In this document: positions 19,436 to 29,176 of the stretch, piece after piece
Layout: every line of letters starts with the position of its first letter
How positions within the stretch are numbered: the stretch's first letter is position 1
DNA from: Didymella arachidicola
Taxonomy: Eukaryota; Ascomycota; Dothideomycetes; Pleosporales; Didymellaceae
NCBI GenBank assembly: GCA_016630955.3
Contig: CM049985.1
Location: forward strand, 744,001-808,000
Reading direction: 5' to 3'
Length of the DNA: 64,000 bases
Translations under genes and position numbers: made by a program
Notes under the pieces: generated by a model
Seen by the model: only the letters and a program-made list of their open reading frames with translations
What the model was told of the DNA's origin: nothing
Databases searched by the model: none

Positions 19436-19557
19436 TGTTAGCCAGCATCACGTGCTCTGTTACATAATCATCTGTAGGGTGTATATTCCCTCTTCCCCTC
19501 ATTAGATAGGAAACAACCTAGTCCCTCTTTTCCACGCCTGGCCTCTGCCCGCACACA
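19436..19557 (+). repeat. 3' LTR of copia copy B (122 bp)
   Basis: Matches the 5' LTR except for one T-to-C change near 19532, and is followed by the AATAG target duplication at 19558-19562. Confidence 0.95.
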
Positions 19558-19780
19558 AATAGTCATGGTGGGTCCTCCATATTTCCCATCCGGCCCACGA
19601 GACAAGGCTTCAGTCAGCTTCGGGGCAACGCTCTTGCAACCGCTCTGTTTGCCGTCATGTTGGCGGGAGGGACTTGACGGCCAGAAGTTCTAGCGGACAA
19701 TGGAAGGGGAGGCTAATACTGCTGGCCAGCTGTTATTATCGAGCAACTTTTGGTATGTTGATGATCTCTTGTACATAATC

Positions 19781-21583
19781 TCAATGCACCTGGGTACCTC
19801 CAAGACTCTTGCGCAAACCTCTCATACCGCCCAACGAGACCAAAAGCCCAAGGAGAGCCAGTCCTACACAGCAAAATAACCCAGTCTGAAACTGCTTCGC
19901 TTTCGCGTGTCCCTTCTTGATGTCGACCGCATCGACAACAGCTGCAGCAAGTGCAAGGCTAACACCTGACCCAATCTGGAAAGCAGTGTTGACTAAACCG
20001 CCGCAGAGTGATTTGACATTCGTGGGCACAGATTCAAGCATGATATTCGTGATGCAGATGTAGCAAATGCTGACACCAACCACTACCATGATCGAGGTAG
20101 GTAGGATGTACCGCCAGAAGTCAGGGTCTTCTGCTGGCATCAAGCTTGCCGGAACAGGTGCGATGAGGGTGATGCCCATTCCTAGTGTCATCAAATACCG
20201 AATATCCATGTACTTCATCCATTTGGCAAGAACCATATTTGTGACGAAGCCAGCAGCACCCATTGGGAGGAATCGTAGCGCAGTTGCGCCGGCGGAGAGC
20301 TTGGTGATCTCTTGCGCTTGAAGCACCACATAGTAGATGACTGTCTGGTAGGAGCCGTAGACGACAAATCCGGTGATCCACAGCGGTGCAAAGTTCTTGA
20401 TCTTCCAGAGCGACATTGGCATGATCGGGTTCCTCACTTTCTTCTCGACGTATGTAAAAACTCCCAACATGATCACCGAGACCACGAGCAGTGCGATAAT
20501 GAAGGCTTTGTTCCATCCATATTCACCCCCGCTGGACAGTACAAAGGAGAGCAGGATCAGCCCAGAGGTCGACAACCCTGCGCCAAGAAAGTCGAGACTC
20601 GGCTTTGCACTACCTTCTTTGCGATCTTTGGGCAAGTAGAAACAGCCGATGAGCCCTAATGGACCTGTCACTACGACTGCAATGCGGAAGATGTAGCGCC
20701 AGCCCAAGGCTTCGGTGACAAAGCCCCCGAACAGCAGACCTGCACAGAAGCCAACAGCGCCGCTTGCACCGAAGAATGTGAGCGCTACTACTCGCTCGCT
20801 TGCGACAAAGTAAGAGCTGATGATGCCGATAGCGGAAGGCACAGTCATTGCCGCACCGATACCCTGCAACGCACGGAAGATAGCGACCTGAATGAACGAG
20901 GTAGCGAATCCGTTGGCAAGCGTCCAGATGGAAAGCCAGATCATGCCAGCGCTGAATATGAACCTTCGGCCATATCTGTCGGAAAGTACACCAGAGAATA
21001 GAAGGAAGCCTCCAAACGTGAGCGTATACGCTGAGAGTAGCCATTGCAGGTCGCCAGATGTCACCCCAAACTCTGCTTGGATTTCCGGCAGCGAGAGGTT
21101 GACGGCCGTCATGAAGACATTGTCCATGAGCTGTGCACCGCAAGTAACGATCAGGACCAGGACACCTGCCCAGGTGTGCATGGAGCCAATGTCGGGATAG
21201 GCCGTCTCAGGAAACATCAGCGGGCGCATTTGCGAGGATTTTGGCGTCGCCCAGCCCGGTGTAGCTTGGCCAGTAGGACTCATCCACCCTGCGCCTGGTG
21301 TTTGTGTTCCAGGTGTGGTCCATCCTGGAGTCGATGCGCCGGCTGGTGTCTGCGCACCTCCCGGTGTAATTGCGAACGAGCTGGTAGGAGGTAGCTCCGA
21401 GAACCCGACTCTTTTGCCTGACCCTGGCCCTCCGGGTAGATCTGGGAAATATGAAGAACGTGCTGAAATGCTTGCCGCTTTCGGTGTAGACAGCGGGGTC
21501 TGGCCATCCTGTCCACCAACAACGAAAGAGCGTCGTCGCTCACCAGGGGTTTGGCTGAGTTCAAGAGCTGTCTGAGTAGACAT
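19781..21583 (-). CDS. MFS transporter, DHA2 (14-TMS drug:H+ antiporter) type
   Basis: The 600-aa protein should be a proton-driven efflux pump of the plasma or vacuolar membrane. The first ~135 residues are soluble and rich in Thr-Pro-Gly repeats (TPGAG, TPGWTTPG, TPGWATP). About 14 hydrophobic segments follow, from roughly residue 138. Signature motif A is LLFSGVLSDRYGRRF and motif C-like glycines follow in FRALQGIGAAMTVPSA. A long hydrophilic loop is absent, as expected for DHA2. One exon, no break. The substrate cannot be told; relatives export drugs, toxins or amine compounds. It is divergent from the MYND gene, sharing the 21584-22247 intergenic region. Confidence 0.92.
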   Translation of the reverse strand: MSTQTALELSQTPGERRRSFVVGGQDGQTPLSTPKAASISARSSYFPDLPGGPGSGKRVGFSELPPTSSFAITPGGAQTPAGASTPGWTTPGTQTPGAGWMSPTGQATPGWATPKSSQMRPLMFPETAYPDIGSMHTWAGVLVLIVTCGAQLMDNVFMTAVNLSLPEIQAEFGVTSGDLQWLLSAYTLTFGGFLLFSGVLSDRYGRRFIFSAGMIWLSIWTLANGFATSFIQVAIFRALQGIGAAMTVPSAIGIISSYFVASERVVALTFFGASGAVGFCAGLLFGGFVTEALGWRYIFRIAVVVTGPLGLIGCFYLPKDRKEGSAKPSLDFLGAGLSTSGLILLSFVLSSGGEYGWNKAFIIALLVVSVIMLGVFTYVEKKVRNPIMPMSLWKIKNFAPLWITGFVVYGSYQTVIYYVVLQAQEITKLSAGATALRFLPMGAAGFVTNMVLAKWMKYMDIRYLMTLGMGITLIAPVPASLMPAEDPDFWRYILPTSIMVVVGVSICYICITNIMLESVPTNVKSLCGGLVNTAFQIGSGVSLALAAAVVDAVDIKKGHAKAKQFQTGLFCCVGLALLGLLVSLGGMRGLRKSLGGTQVH

Positions 21584-22247
21584 CTTGAATTCCAGTAGGA
21601 GAGATTAATTCAATAGAATGTCTCGCAGCACTTGGGCTTTGAGAGTACTTGAAGGCTGCCTTGGTGGGGCTTTTTACCGTCACGTCATGCTGGACTTGCA
21701 AAAGTGGATCCTCCTGAGGTAAGAGCATTTCAGACATGGTAATCTAGCGGAGAGAATTGCCCAGATCATTACGAGCTACCTTCCGTGTGTAGAATTGTAA
21801 ATGTTTTTCACACCTACTTTCATGGTGTTGAGGCGTCAGGGTTTTTGCCGCGGTCCACCGTGTTGCGGGAAGTGGCAACGGCGCACCCACGTGGCGAGCA
21901 TGCTCCACGGCTGGCGGCAACAGCTAGGGACTGGACTCGATCCTCGCGAAAGCTACAATTTTGCGCCTTGGTCTGAACATACGTCGCGGCCTCGAACATT
22001 GAGAGTCTCTGAAGCCGGCTGCAAAACTTCGTCCACCGATCTTAGTCTCAAAATTGAAAGCTAGTACCAATCGGGCCTGGCTAACTCGCTTCTGCAAAAC
22101 CCTAGCATATGCAAAATCGTTGGGGCCGGTGGGCAAACATCAAAAACGTTGTGCAAGCGCTCACGTGAGCTGAGTTGGCATCTACAGGATATCGCGTGCA
22201 ATAGAGCAGCCTCTTATACTATTAGCATACGCACTCCGCTTACAACT
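21584..22247. promoter_or_regulatory. Divergent promoter region between DHA2 transporter and MYND gene
   Basis: A 664-bp region between two start codons facing outwards. No repeat or RNA gene is visible. TCTTATACTATT at about 22211 is a weak TATA candidate for the MYND gene. Confidence 0.45.
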
Positions 22248-22642
22248 ATGGCCGACCCAGCCACCTCCGGCATGCCTTCCGCGTTATCACCGTCACCCCA
22301 AGCTAACAAGGTTGCAGAACCACAGGTGGAAGCTCCATCTTCCATCCAGACGCCCGAAGCCTGCGCACAGTGCGGAAAGACTGAAGCTGACCTCAGGACT
22401 TGCAACAAGTGCCACACTACACCATACTGCGGCAAAGACTGTCAAAAAGCGCACTTCAAAACGCACAAGAAGGTGTGCGCATCACTAGCCCAGGAATACG
22501 TCAAGAACAACGAGCCAAAGATGGCAAGCAGATCAGTTCCCAAGACGACCGATAGGAATACTGGGTTCAAGAAGTGGGAGGTGAGCAATATCAGTTGGCC
22601 TACTCGAGTGCAATGTGCTGACAGTTGCAGTTCGACACATGA
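22248..22642 (+). CDS. Small MYND zinc-finger protein
   Basis: A short protein with one MYND zinc finger at residues 39-77: Cys39, Cys42, Cys52, Cys55, Cys61, Cys65, His73 and Cys77 fit the C-x2-C, C-x2-C, C-x3-C, H-x3-C pattern. MYND fingers bind proline-rich partner peptides. The stand-alone fungal versions have no assigned function. The start at 22248 is preferred because the finger and the Pro/Ser-rich leader follow directly. A likely intron 22581-22630 (GTGAGC...TTGCAG) leads to a last exon ending FDT at 22642, giving 114 aa. Without splicing the frame would run to 22649, giving 133 aa. Confidence 0.8.
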
Positions 22643-24201
22643 GCCTTGATGGCCGATATGCTCCATCAAAGGCTCAAGTCCCGGTTGTCTTGACAATTCT
22701 AATTTCTGCTCCGCTCCGCTACACATCATCCGCGCGACGGAGTCTAATTGTGATAGTGGAAGCACAGGGCCGCTTCTTCGGAAACACGGCAAGATGATAC
22801 AACAGATCTCGCCTACGGCAAAGACGGCAGCGCACAATACGTCGCCTGCACATATAGATCACAAATATCACGATCGATAACATCAGCCACTGAATACATC
22901 TTGCAGTGCTTCGGAACGAAGAGGCAGGTCGTCTTGACAGGCCGCAGTCGGCCATGAAGCCAGCATGTCATGATGATCAGAATCCGTCAATTGCTTAAGA
23001 GCACATCAAACGGTCGGCTTCCAGATGTCGACTGGCGTCTATATATCAGAGGACCTGTTGCGTTGCGTGGAACTTGAATATTCGAGGACTGATGGTTCCA
23101 TTATAATGAAGTGCGTGAGTTTGAATAGCTTGGCTCTCCGCCAGACGTGTGGTTGTGGCATAGCATGATATTCAGACAAAGATCTCCGATGCATAGTTAT
23201 ATTAACACGGCGCACCAGTACCCTGGGTTTCCACCCCGCTCCGCTCCGCCTTCCCAGCTCCTTCACCATCGGGCCCAACTCGACCAGTACACTAACCAAA
23301 GTAGGCCTGATAGACTGGCCGAATTTAACAGACGCGTGTACAAGCATGGTAATCCTTAATCTCTTGAGCATCTTAGTTGGTTTCGAAGTGGCTCGTTCGC
23401 TCTTCCGCCGGCAAAACGGATCAAAAGCCCTAGAAACCCACATCCGCGGATGAGACGGTAAGTCTATACTAACCTCAAGAGCTTCCGTGGAGCGCTATAT
23501 AAAGCCGTCATTGTCCAGCAGAAATCATGGCAAGAATTATGATTCTGATGAGTTCCATAACCTTGCTAAAAGTATCGTTAGTATAGAAACTGCTGTAGTT
23601 GTCGAGGTAGGTCTCAAACATCACAGGCGCACGCCATTGCACACAAGAGCGCAACGATTGTCAAGTCTGGCGAGGAACCGCTACGTAAAAGCAAGAGATT
23701 TTAAGAGAGGTCAACTTCGAGATCCGCATTACTGCTTTACCAGGTACTCTCCTCGGGCATAGTGGCTCACCTGCCACACCTACGACGTCAGACATAGTCG
23801 AGTATCGGGTCAGGACCGCAATCTTCAGGTACAATCCGCGCCTTCGTTGTCAGTTTGCACAGCATGCCCTGTGTATTGCTATACAATACTTGACAATGCG
23901 TATTATGTTCGCACGTAGATATAAGAATTGGGGTGACCCTGTGCCGCATTAGATGAGTTCTCACGTTGTTGTTACGAAGCTGTTCAGACGGTTTGTGCAG
24001 TGTCATAGAAGGTGTATTACATGCACGGCATGTGCCTTCTAGTGCTGAGTTCTAATAAATATATACACATAAACAAGAATCCGCTTTCAAAGCTTCCAAT
24101 GTATCGAATGCATCAAATCGTGCCATGCTGCATCAAGCGTCTGTGATCCCATTGCAAAAGGTAGTGTGATCGGAATGATCTGTCTAGCCAAGCGAAAGCG
24201 C
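22643..24201. other. Intergenic, 1.6 kb without a recognised gene
   Basis: A minus-strand frame at 23039-23443 (134 aa) and several shorter ones exist, but none shows domains, codon bias or splice context that I trust. The right part contains the 3' flank of the pectate lyase gene. Confidence 0.5.
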
Positions 24202-25022
24202 TTAGCAGGACTTGATGGCCGAGGCAGTGTACTTGCAGTAGTTGGAGGGGCCCTTGGAGACGGACTTGGGCTCGTTGCCGGGGGTGGTGCCCTTGAACTC
24301 CTCGCAGATGGCCTTGACGGAAGAAGCGCAGGTGGAGGAGATGGTGGCAGTGCCGCCGAAGTTGGGGTTGATACCGGCGAGGAGCTTGCCAGAGGTAGCC
24401 TGTGTACTTGTTAGAAAAACAACAGTAATTGACGGTGGATTTGGCTTACCTTGACGTTCTTGATGACAACGGAGCGGGAGACGGAGTTCTTGCAGTTACC
24501 GCAAGCACGGTACAGCTTGCCGAAGTCGGCGACCTGGAAACCGTCGATGGTGACGGTTCCCTTACCGTTGTGCTGGATAACCTTGTCGTCGGCAGCCTGA
24601 GCACCTCCGCCCTTGATGGAGGCGTTACCATCACCCTTCAGGGTGAGAGCATCCTCGCAGACGTCGACCCACCAGACGTTCTCGATGGTGCAGGAGCCCT
24701 TGCAGTGGACACCCTCGATCTGATCCTTGCCAATGATGGCGTTCTTGAGGGTACCACCGTTCTCGATGATGAAGACAGCGTCAGAGTCGCCACCCTCAGC
24801 CTGACCAGTGCAGGAAACACCACGGCCGTAGGTCTTCAGGCCACCGTCGAAGGTGCCGGAGACAGTCTGGGGCTTGGAGAGCTTGACTGTGCCCTTGGAG
24901 CTGGGGATGGGGACGCTGGCACGCTTCTGCATGGCGAAAGCCTCAGCGGGAGCGGCAGCGGCAGGGCCAGCGGCGATAGGGGCCACGAAGGCGGCGACAG
25001 CGGCGAGGATGGTGAACTTCAT
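24202..25022 (-). CDS. Secreted pectate lyase, PL3 family
   Basis: The enzyme cleaves de-esterified pectin by calcium-dependent beta-elimination outside the cell. Two exons: 24450-25022 and 24202-24399, with a 50-nt intron (GTAAGCC...ACACAG), giving 256 aa, the normal PL3 size. The N-terminus is a signal peptide followed by a Kex2-like KR at 33-34. The fold is a small right-handed parallel beta-helix. Diagnostic stretches are VFIIENGGTLKNAIIG, EGVHCKGSCTIENVWW and VCEDALTLKGDG, and the many cysteines fit the family. No defect is seen. It lies about 12 kb from the GH28 gene, with a copia element between, so this region carries two pectin-degrading activities. Confidence 0.95.
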
Positions 25023-25190
25023 GTTGTCGGTTGGTTGGTGGTACTTTGAAAGTCGAAAGTAGAACTTGTTGGCAAGTATGTGAAATGAATGGAAATGTAA
25101 AGAGAGTGGATTGCTTCAAGCAAACGAGAGACTGTAGTAAAAGAATGAACTGCTCTCCTTAGGATGCGGAAGCCATGAGCTTTATACTCA

Positions 25191-25197
25191 GATTTGC
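25191..25197 (-). promoter_or_regulatory. TATA box candidate of pectate lyase
   Basis: On the minus strand this reads GTATAAA, about 170 nt upstream of the pectate lyase ATG. Position and orientation fit, but this is a pattern match only. Confidence 0.4.
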
Positions 25198-26897
25198 TGC
25201 TATGCCACCGAAGCACCCCGGTCTGTGTGGAATCATATGGCTGTTAGACTAGAGCTCCATGCAGCTTGACCTCCCGGCGCTACACCGCGGCAGACCACTG
25301 CAAGTCTGGGCTGAAACCGTAGATTGCCCACATCCAGGACGGATTTCAATTGGAGTGAGAGCGGTGAGATCATCCGCTCCTCCCAGAGTCCGGGCGTGGC
25401 CGCGACATCGCCTCCAGTGCCATTTCCTCGCTTGTGCGCGCCAAGGCTCTGGTGATAGATACTTGATGTGATACCGCATTACATTTTCTCCGATACATGG
25501 GTTGGTAACTGTTTCAAACGGCTGTTTCGAGATTCTCCTCCAATCGCAATAGATCGCGGAGAATCTTCGATGCGCTGTACTGATCCGCAGGACAGACCAA
25601 GATATCTTGGCATGTTTCGTTAAAAGCTTGGCTTTGGGCGTTGTTAGGGGGTGTTTTGACAGCTGTCAGCAGGCCACCGTTTCCATCTTGCTGTACCTAT
25701 CTAATGCTATGCCAAAGATAGTCACAGCAATTTCGAAGGAGCTAATGCGTAGATTGAAACAGTGGGGTGTTGAGCGTTTGGTGACTTCAAAAATCTCCTA
25801 GCTTTTGCGGCGATTAAAAATTGACCCACAACGTCGTGTACCGCAGTGTCCCGAAATTCTTCGAGTCCACTTGAAAAGGAGGATCAGCTGGATCGAGACA
25901 TGCACTGACATGGCATGATCTGGGGCCAGGGTGACTGGAGGCGAGGCCCTGGAAGGACAGTAGATATATGAATGCCTGAAGGGCTCAGTGCCGAGCTTCT
26001 CTCGTCTTCAGTGTTGTGCGCCACCGGCCCACCGCGATAAGCTGCAGCTAGGCTATCTAGTCGGAACAATCATGAAGAGATTGTAACAACGCTCTATGTC
26101 GCCTATCACAAGTCATATAGGTGATCCAGCAGGGCAAGGCTGTACGAGTGTGTTGAACGATAAGCTATGACAAGCATGATGAGGGTGGAGATTGCTGTGT
26201 TGGTGAAAAGTCCAGGCCGTATGCCAAGCGCCTGCCAAGCCAGCCCTACGAGTCATCCACAGCCCGCTTCATCATGAAGCCTTAATGGTCTGCCCCTTCA
26301 TCTTACTGTCGACCATGGTAGAACAATTTACGGCACGAGTTTGATCAACTGCGAGCGCAAATAGGTATTCGCCTTAAGGATGATGGGAAATGGAAAATGC
26401 CCGTCTTCGCTGTTCGACCCCGCAGATACTGCCAGTACCAGCACCAGCATCTATCCCTGAATGATCACGAAGGACACGATAGATAGAGCATTGCAGCGAC
26501 AGAGAATCATACTCACAGCTCCTAGTCCATTGCAGTACACCATAGACCAACGATAGGCCACTGCTCCAGCTTTGCCGACTTCTGAAGTAACCTTGGAAGT
26601 AGCCTTCGCAGATTACTATCTAGCGAAGCGCTATGGGACGCCATTTTTATCTCACATATGACCTGGGTGCAATCCTGAAAGCGACAGCGAGACCGATCGC
26701 GGAGAATAGAAACAGGCTCCGTGAATGAAACGAAGGATTCGAAACCAGCGCCGTGACCACCTGAGGCCCGCACCACCTTTTCAAGCTTTGCAATCTCTTC
26801 TGACTGGGTTGACAATGATTTCATATTGTGACGAGGCGAGTGTAGAGACGCCTCAAAGAGCCAACACCCTGACGCCCTCTACGCAAGACAAGTGCTT
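25198..26897. other. Intergenic, 1.7 kb with no convincing gene
   Basis: Short open frames only. A minus-strand frame at 26522-26824 (100 aa) looks mildly protein-like and is preceded by an acceptor-like TCAACCCAG, so it could be a further exon of the hypothetical gene at 26898-27320. I cannot join them with confidence. Confidence 0.4.
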
Positions 26898-27320
26898 TCA
26901 AGCCTGAGCTACCATTGCAGATTGTGCACAGACATTCAATATGCGCGCATGAATTGACGTCTTAGCCAGTAAGGTACTCATCAGTAGATACAAAATCAAC
27001 AATGCGCCTATCCACTTCCTCAACGATTCCTGCTTTCCACAAGCCAGCTTCCGTCTGTGAAGGGCTGTCGAGTCGCTCTTTCGATCGAGCTCAATCCGGA
27101 ACACGCTTACGCGCTCACGCATGATCTCAGCAGTTGATTGCAGCACACTTGTACTCTGGATTTCCAGTTGAGACTCGAAATCTAGTGCCTGCCCTTCATC
27201 ATACGCTTTATTGTACATTTGTGACATGTCCCAAATGTCGTTGCTAACTGGACGTGTGTACAGATGGAAGTTTCGAGTGGTGACGCAATCGTCAAAGCTC
27301 CTTCCCGAGTTCCCCGCCAC
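26898..27320 (-). CDS. Hypothetical protein with one membrane segment
   Basis: I do not recognise this 140-aa frame. It has a hydrophilic, charged N-terminal part and one strongly hydrophobic stretch near residues 106-124 (WIGALLILYLLMSTLLAKT) close to the C-terminus, suggesting a tail-anchored or single-pass membrane protein. It is divergent from msrB, with 83 bp between start codons. A nearby minus-strand frame at 26522-26824 may belong to it through an intron. It may equally be a chance frame. Confidence 0.35.
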   Translation of the reverse strand: MAGNSGRSFDDCVTTRNFHLYTRPVSNDIWDMSQMYNKAYDEGQALDFESQLEIQSTSVLQSTAEIMRERVSVFRIELDRKSDSTALHRRKLACGKQESLRKWIGALLILYLLMSTLLAKTSIHARILNVCAQSAMVAQA

Positions 27321-27403
27321 TGAAGCTATGCACCACGAGCATCAGCGATATCAACGCTGACCACAGCACCACCTTACCCACACCCTTTGCAGAGTACCCC
27401 CTC

Positions 27404-28083
27404 ATGCGCTTCCCGTCATTCCCTCAATTCGTACGCGCTTTCCATACCATCAGCAACACCACTAGCGCATTCATCCGCACAAACCCTGCCGGCGCACTCG
27501 GTCGCAGCTTCTACGCCAGCCCACAGCGCGCTACGCTCCAGCGATCTATGCCAAACATACCCTTCTTGGGCGCGCTTTTCGGATCTTCTGGTAGCACAAT
27601 GTCGGAAAACTTCCCCGTCTCAAAGCCCGAAGGCGAGTGGCAGGCTCAGCTTTCGCCAGGTATGTTCGCTCTGTATCTCTCGAGCAAGGTCATACTTGTG
27701 TCGGGAAGGATGTTGACGATTTGGTAGAGCAATTTCGCGTCCTCCGCAAGAAGGGCACCGAAATGCCCGGCTCCAGTAAGCTCGATAAGCACTACCCGGA
27801 CACTGGTGTCTACAAGTGCGCCGGCTGCGATGCGCCGCTTTATAAGGCAAACCACAAGTTCGACTCGGGGTGTGGGTGGCCTGCATTTTGGGATGCGTTC
27901 CCTAACGCGGTCGGACAGAAGCCTGACCCCGGCCTGGGTATGATGAGAACCGAGATTGTATGCAACAATTGTGGTGGCCATTTGGGACACATCTTCAAGG
28001 GCGAGAGGTTTGGAAACCCCAAAGATGAGAGGCACTGTGTCAACGGTGTGAGCATCAACTTCTCGCCTGAGGAGAGCAAGTAG
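27404..28083 (+). CDS. msrB: Peptide-methionine (R)-S-oxide reductase MsrB
   Basis: The enzyme reduces the R-epimer of methionine sulfoxide in proteins, using thioredoxin. Exons 27404-27659 and 27728-28083, joined by a 68-nt intron in phase 1, encode 203 aa. The SelR domain fills exon 2: the two zinc CxxC pairs (CAGC, CNNC), GCGWPAFW, GGHLGHIF and the catalytic cysteine in RHCVNGVSINF are all present. The N-terminal ~60 residues are rich in Arg, Ser and Ala without acidic residues, a likely mitochondrial presequence. Internal Met codons before MPNIP and MSENF could give a cytosolic form. No defect is seen. Confidence 0.94.
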
Positions 28084-29176
28084 GCGGAAGGTCGGTTGGC
28101 TGTAGTGACCAGCGTGCCGATTTCGTATGAATGAGAAATAATGATTCCCCGTGAACAATCAAGTGCAAGACTGCGGATCAGATGCCGAGCATCTTGCATC
28201 CACGTTGTCCTGATCTGATAGAAGAAGTACGAAGTGCTCACCTTCAAATCTTCGATGATTCCAACTCCTAGCCCTACGTATGATTCCTCGACAAGCAGTA
28301 CCAGTGGACGACTGGAAGCATAATTGCTGTGTCAATGCATTCTATTGAGGCAGGATTGGATTGAAAACACGCATATACTGACAAGAACTTGGCTCTTCGA
28401 GCTTCTGTAGCTTGTAATCAGCCTTGTGTGCGACTCACGATGCAGCCTGCTCTGTGGTAGCAACGTTACTGTGATCAATAAGATGCCTGATGGTATGCTA
28501 CGTATGCAGAAACACCCACTCAAAAGGTTCTCTATTTTTAGAGACTTGGATCTTGTTCATCGAGCAGAAGGCAACACATTTTTCAGATTTCCTCTCATAT
28601 CTAATTTCTCGATAAATTCTCACACTTTCAACTTTTCATTCTTAGCCTCTAGACTCGAGCGAAATGGTGTGATAAGCATGGAATTAGCATATTGCAAGTC
28701 TTGGACATCTAGTTTGATGTACTCCATCATGTATCGGCGATAGATGTCAGACCCTGCCTGCACAGCAATGCCTGCGGAGGCTCGGGTGACGATATAGTAC
28801 TGTTCCGGTCGAGGGCTTACTATCAGAGTGAGTCGTGATACCTTTTGGTTTGCTTGCCGCAGGTGGGCCGGAGCCTGGGGCTTGACAATAGAAGCCTGCG
28901 TAGTTGACATAGAGGAAAGTCACGTGATCTAACCGCATCTCCGGACTTGAACTATCCGGTCATTCTTAGACCGAACACTACATGTCCAGCCAATCACTCC
29001 TTATCCGTCATGGATCCGCATCCGTTCCGGTGGCGCCGCAGCGTGAAATGATTGCATTAGCATCAGTCATAGCACCGGTATCATCGTTTTCGCAGGACTC
29101 AATGTCGCGTGCAACAAGCACTTGCAACATCAGAATAGCGACTGAACTGGTTTCATAGAAGAGACTTGTCGCGCTG
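28084..29176. other. Intergenic between msrB and the MFS gene
   Basis: About 1.1 kb with no assigned gene other than a doubtful 96-aa minus-strand frame at 28620-28910. The right end should hold the MFS promoter. Confidence 0.45.
28620..28910 (-). CDS. Doubtful small ORF, 96 aa
   Basis: Not recognised. The frame starts MSTTQASIVKPQAP and has a mixed, globular-looking composition with no signal peptide or membrane segment. It is divergent from the MFS gene at 29177. Listed because its composition is more protein-like than other short frames here. It may be spurious. Confidence 0.2.
   Translation of the reverse strand: MSTTQASIVKPQAPAHLRQANQKVSRLTLIVSPRPEQYYIVTRASAGIAVQAGSDIYRRYMMEYIKLDVQDLQYANSMLITPFRSSLEAKNEKLKV

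Larger units (their letters stand above)
14203..19557 (+). mobile_element. Complete Ty1-copia LTR retrotransposon, copy B
   Basis: The element is 5,355 bp with two 122-bp LTRs that differ at one position, a perfect 5-bp AATAG target duplication, a primer-binding site abutting the 5' LTR, a G-rich polypurine tract before the 3' LTR and one uninterrupted polyprotein. Domain order (protease, integrase, RT, RNase H) is that of Pseudoviridae/Ty1-copia. Everything needed for transposition appears present, so it may be autonomous and recently inserted. Confidence 0.97.

Noticed and set aside
23039..23443. 134-aa minus-strand frame
   Set aside because: No domain, irregular composition and no splice or promoter support. 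It overlaps other frames of similar length.
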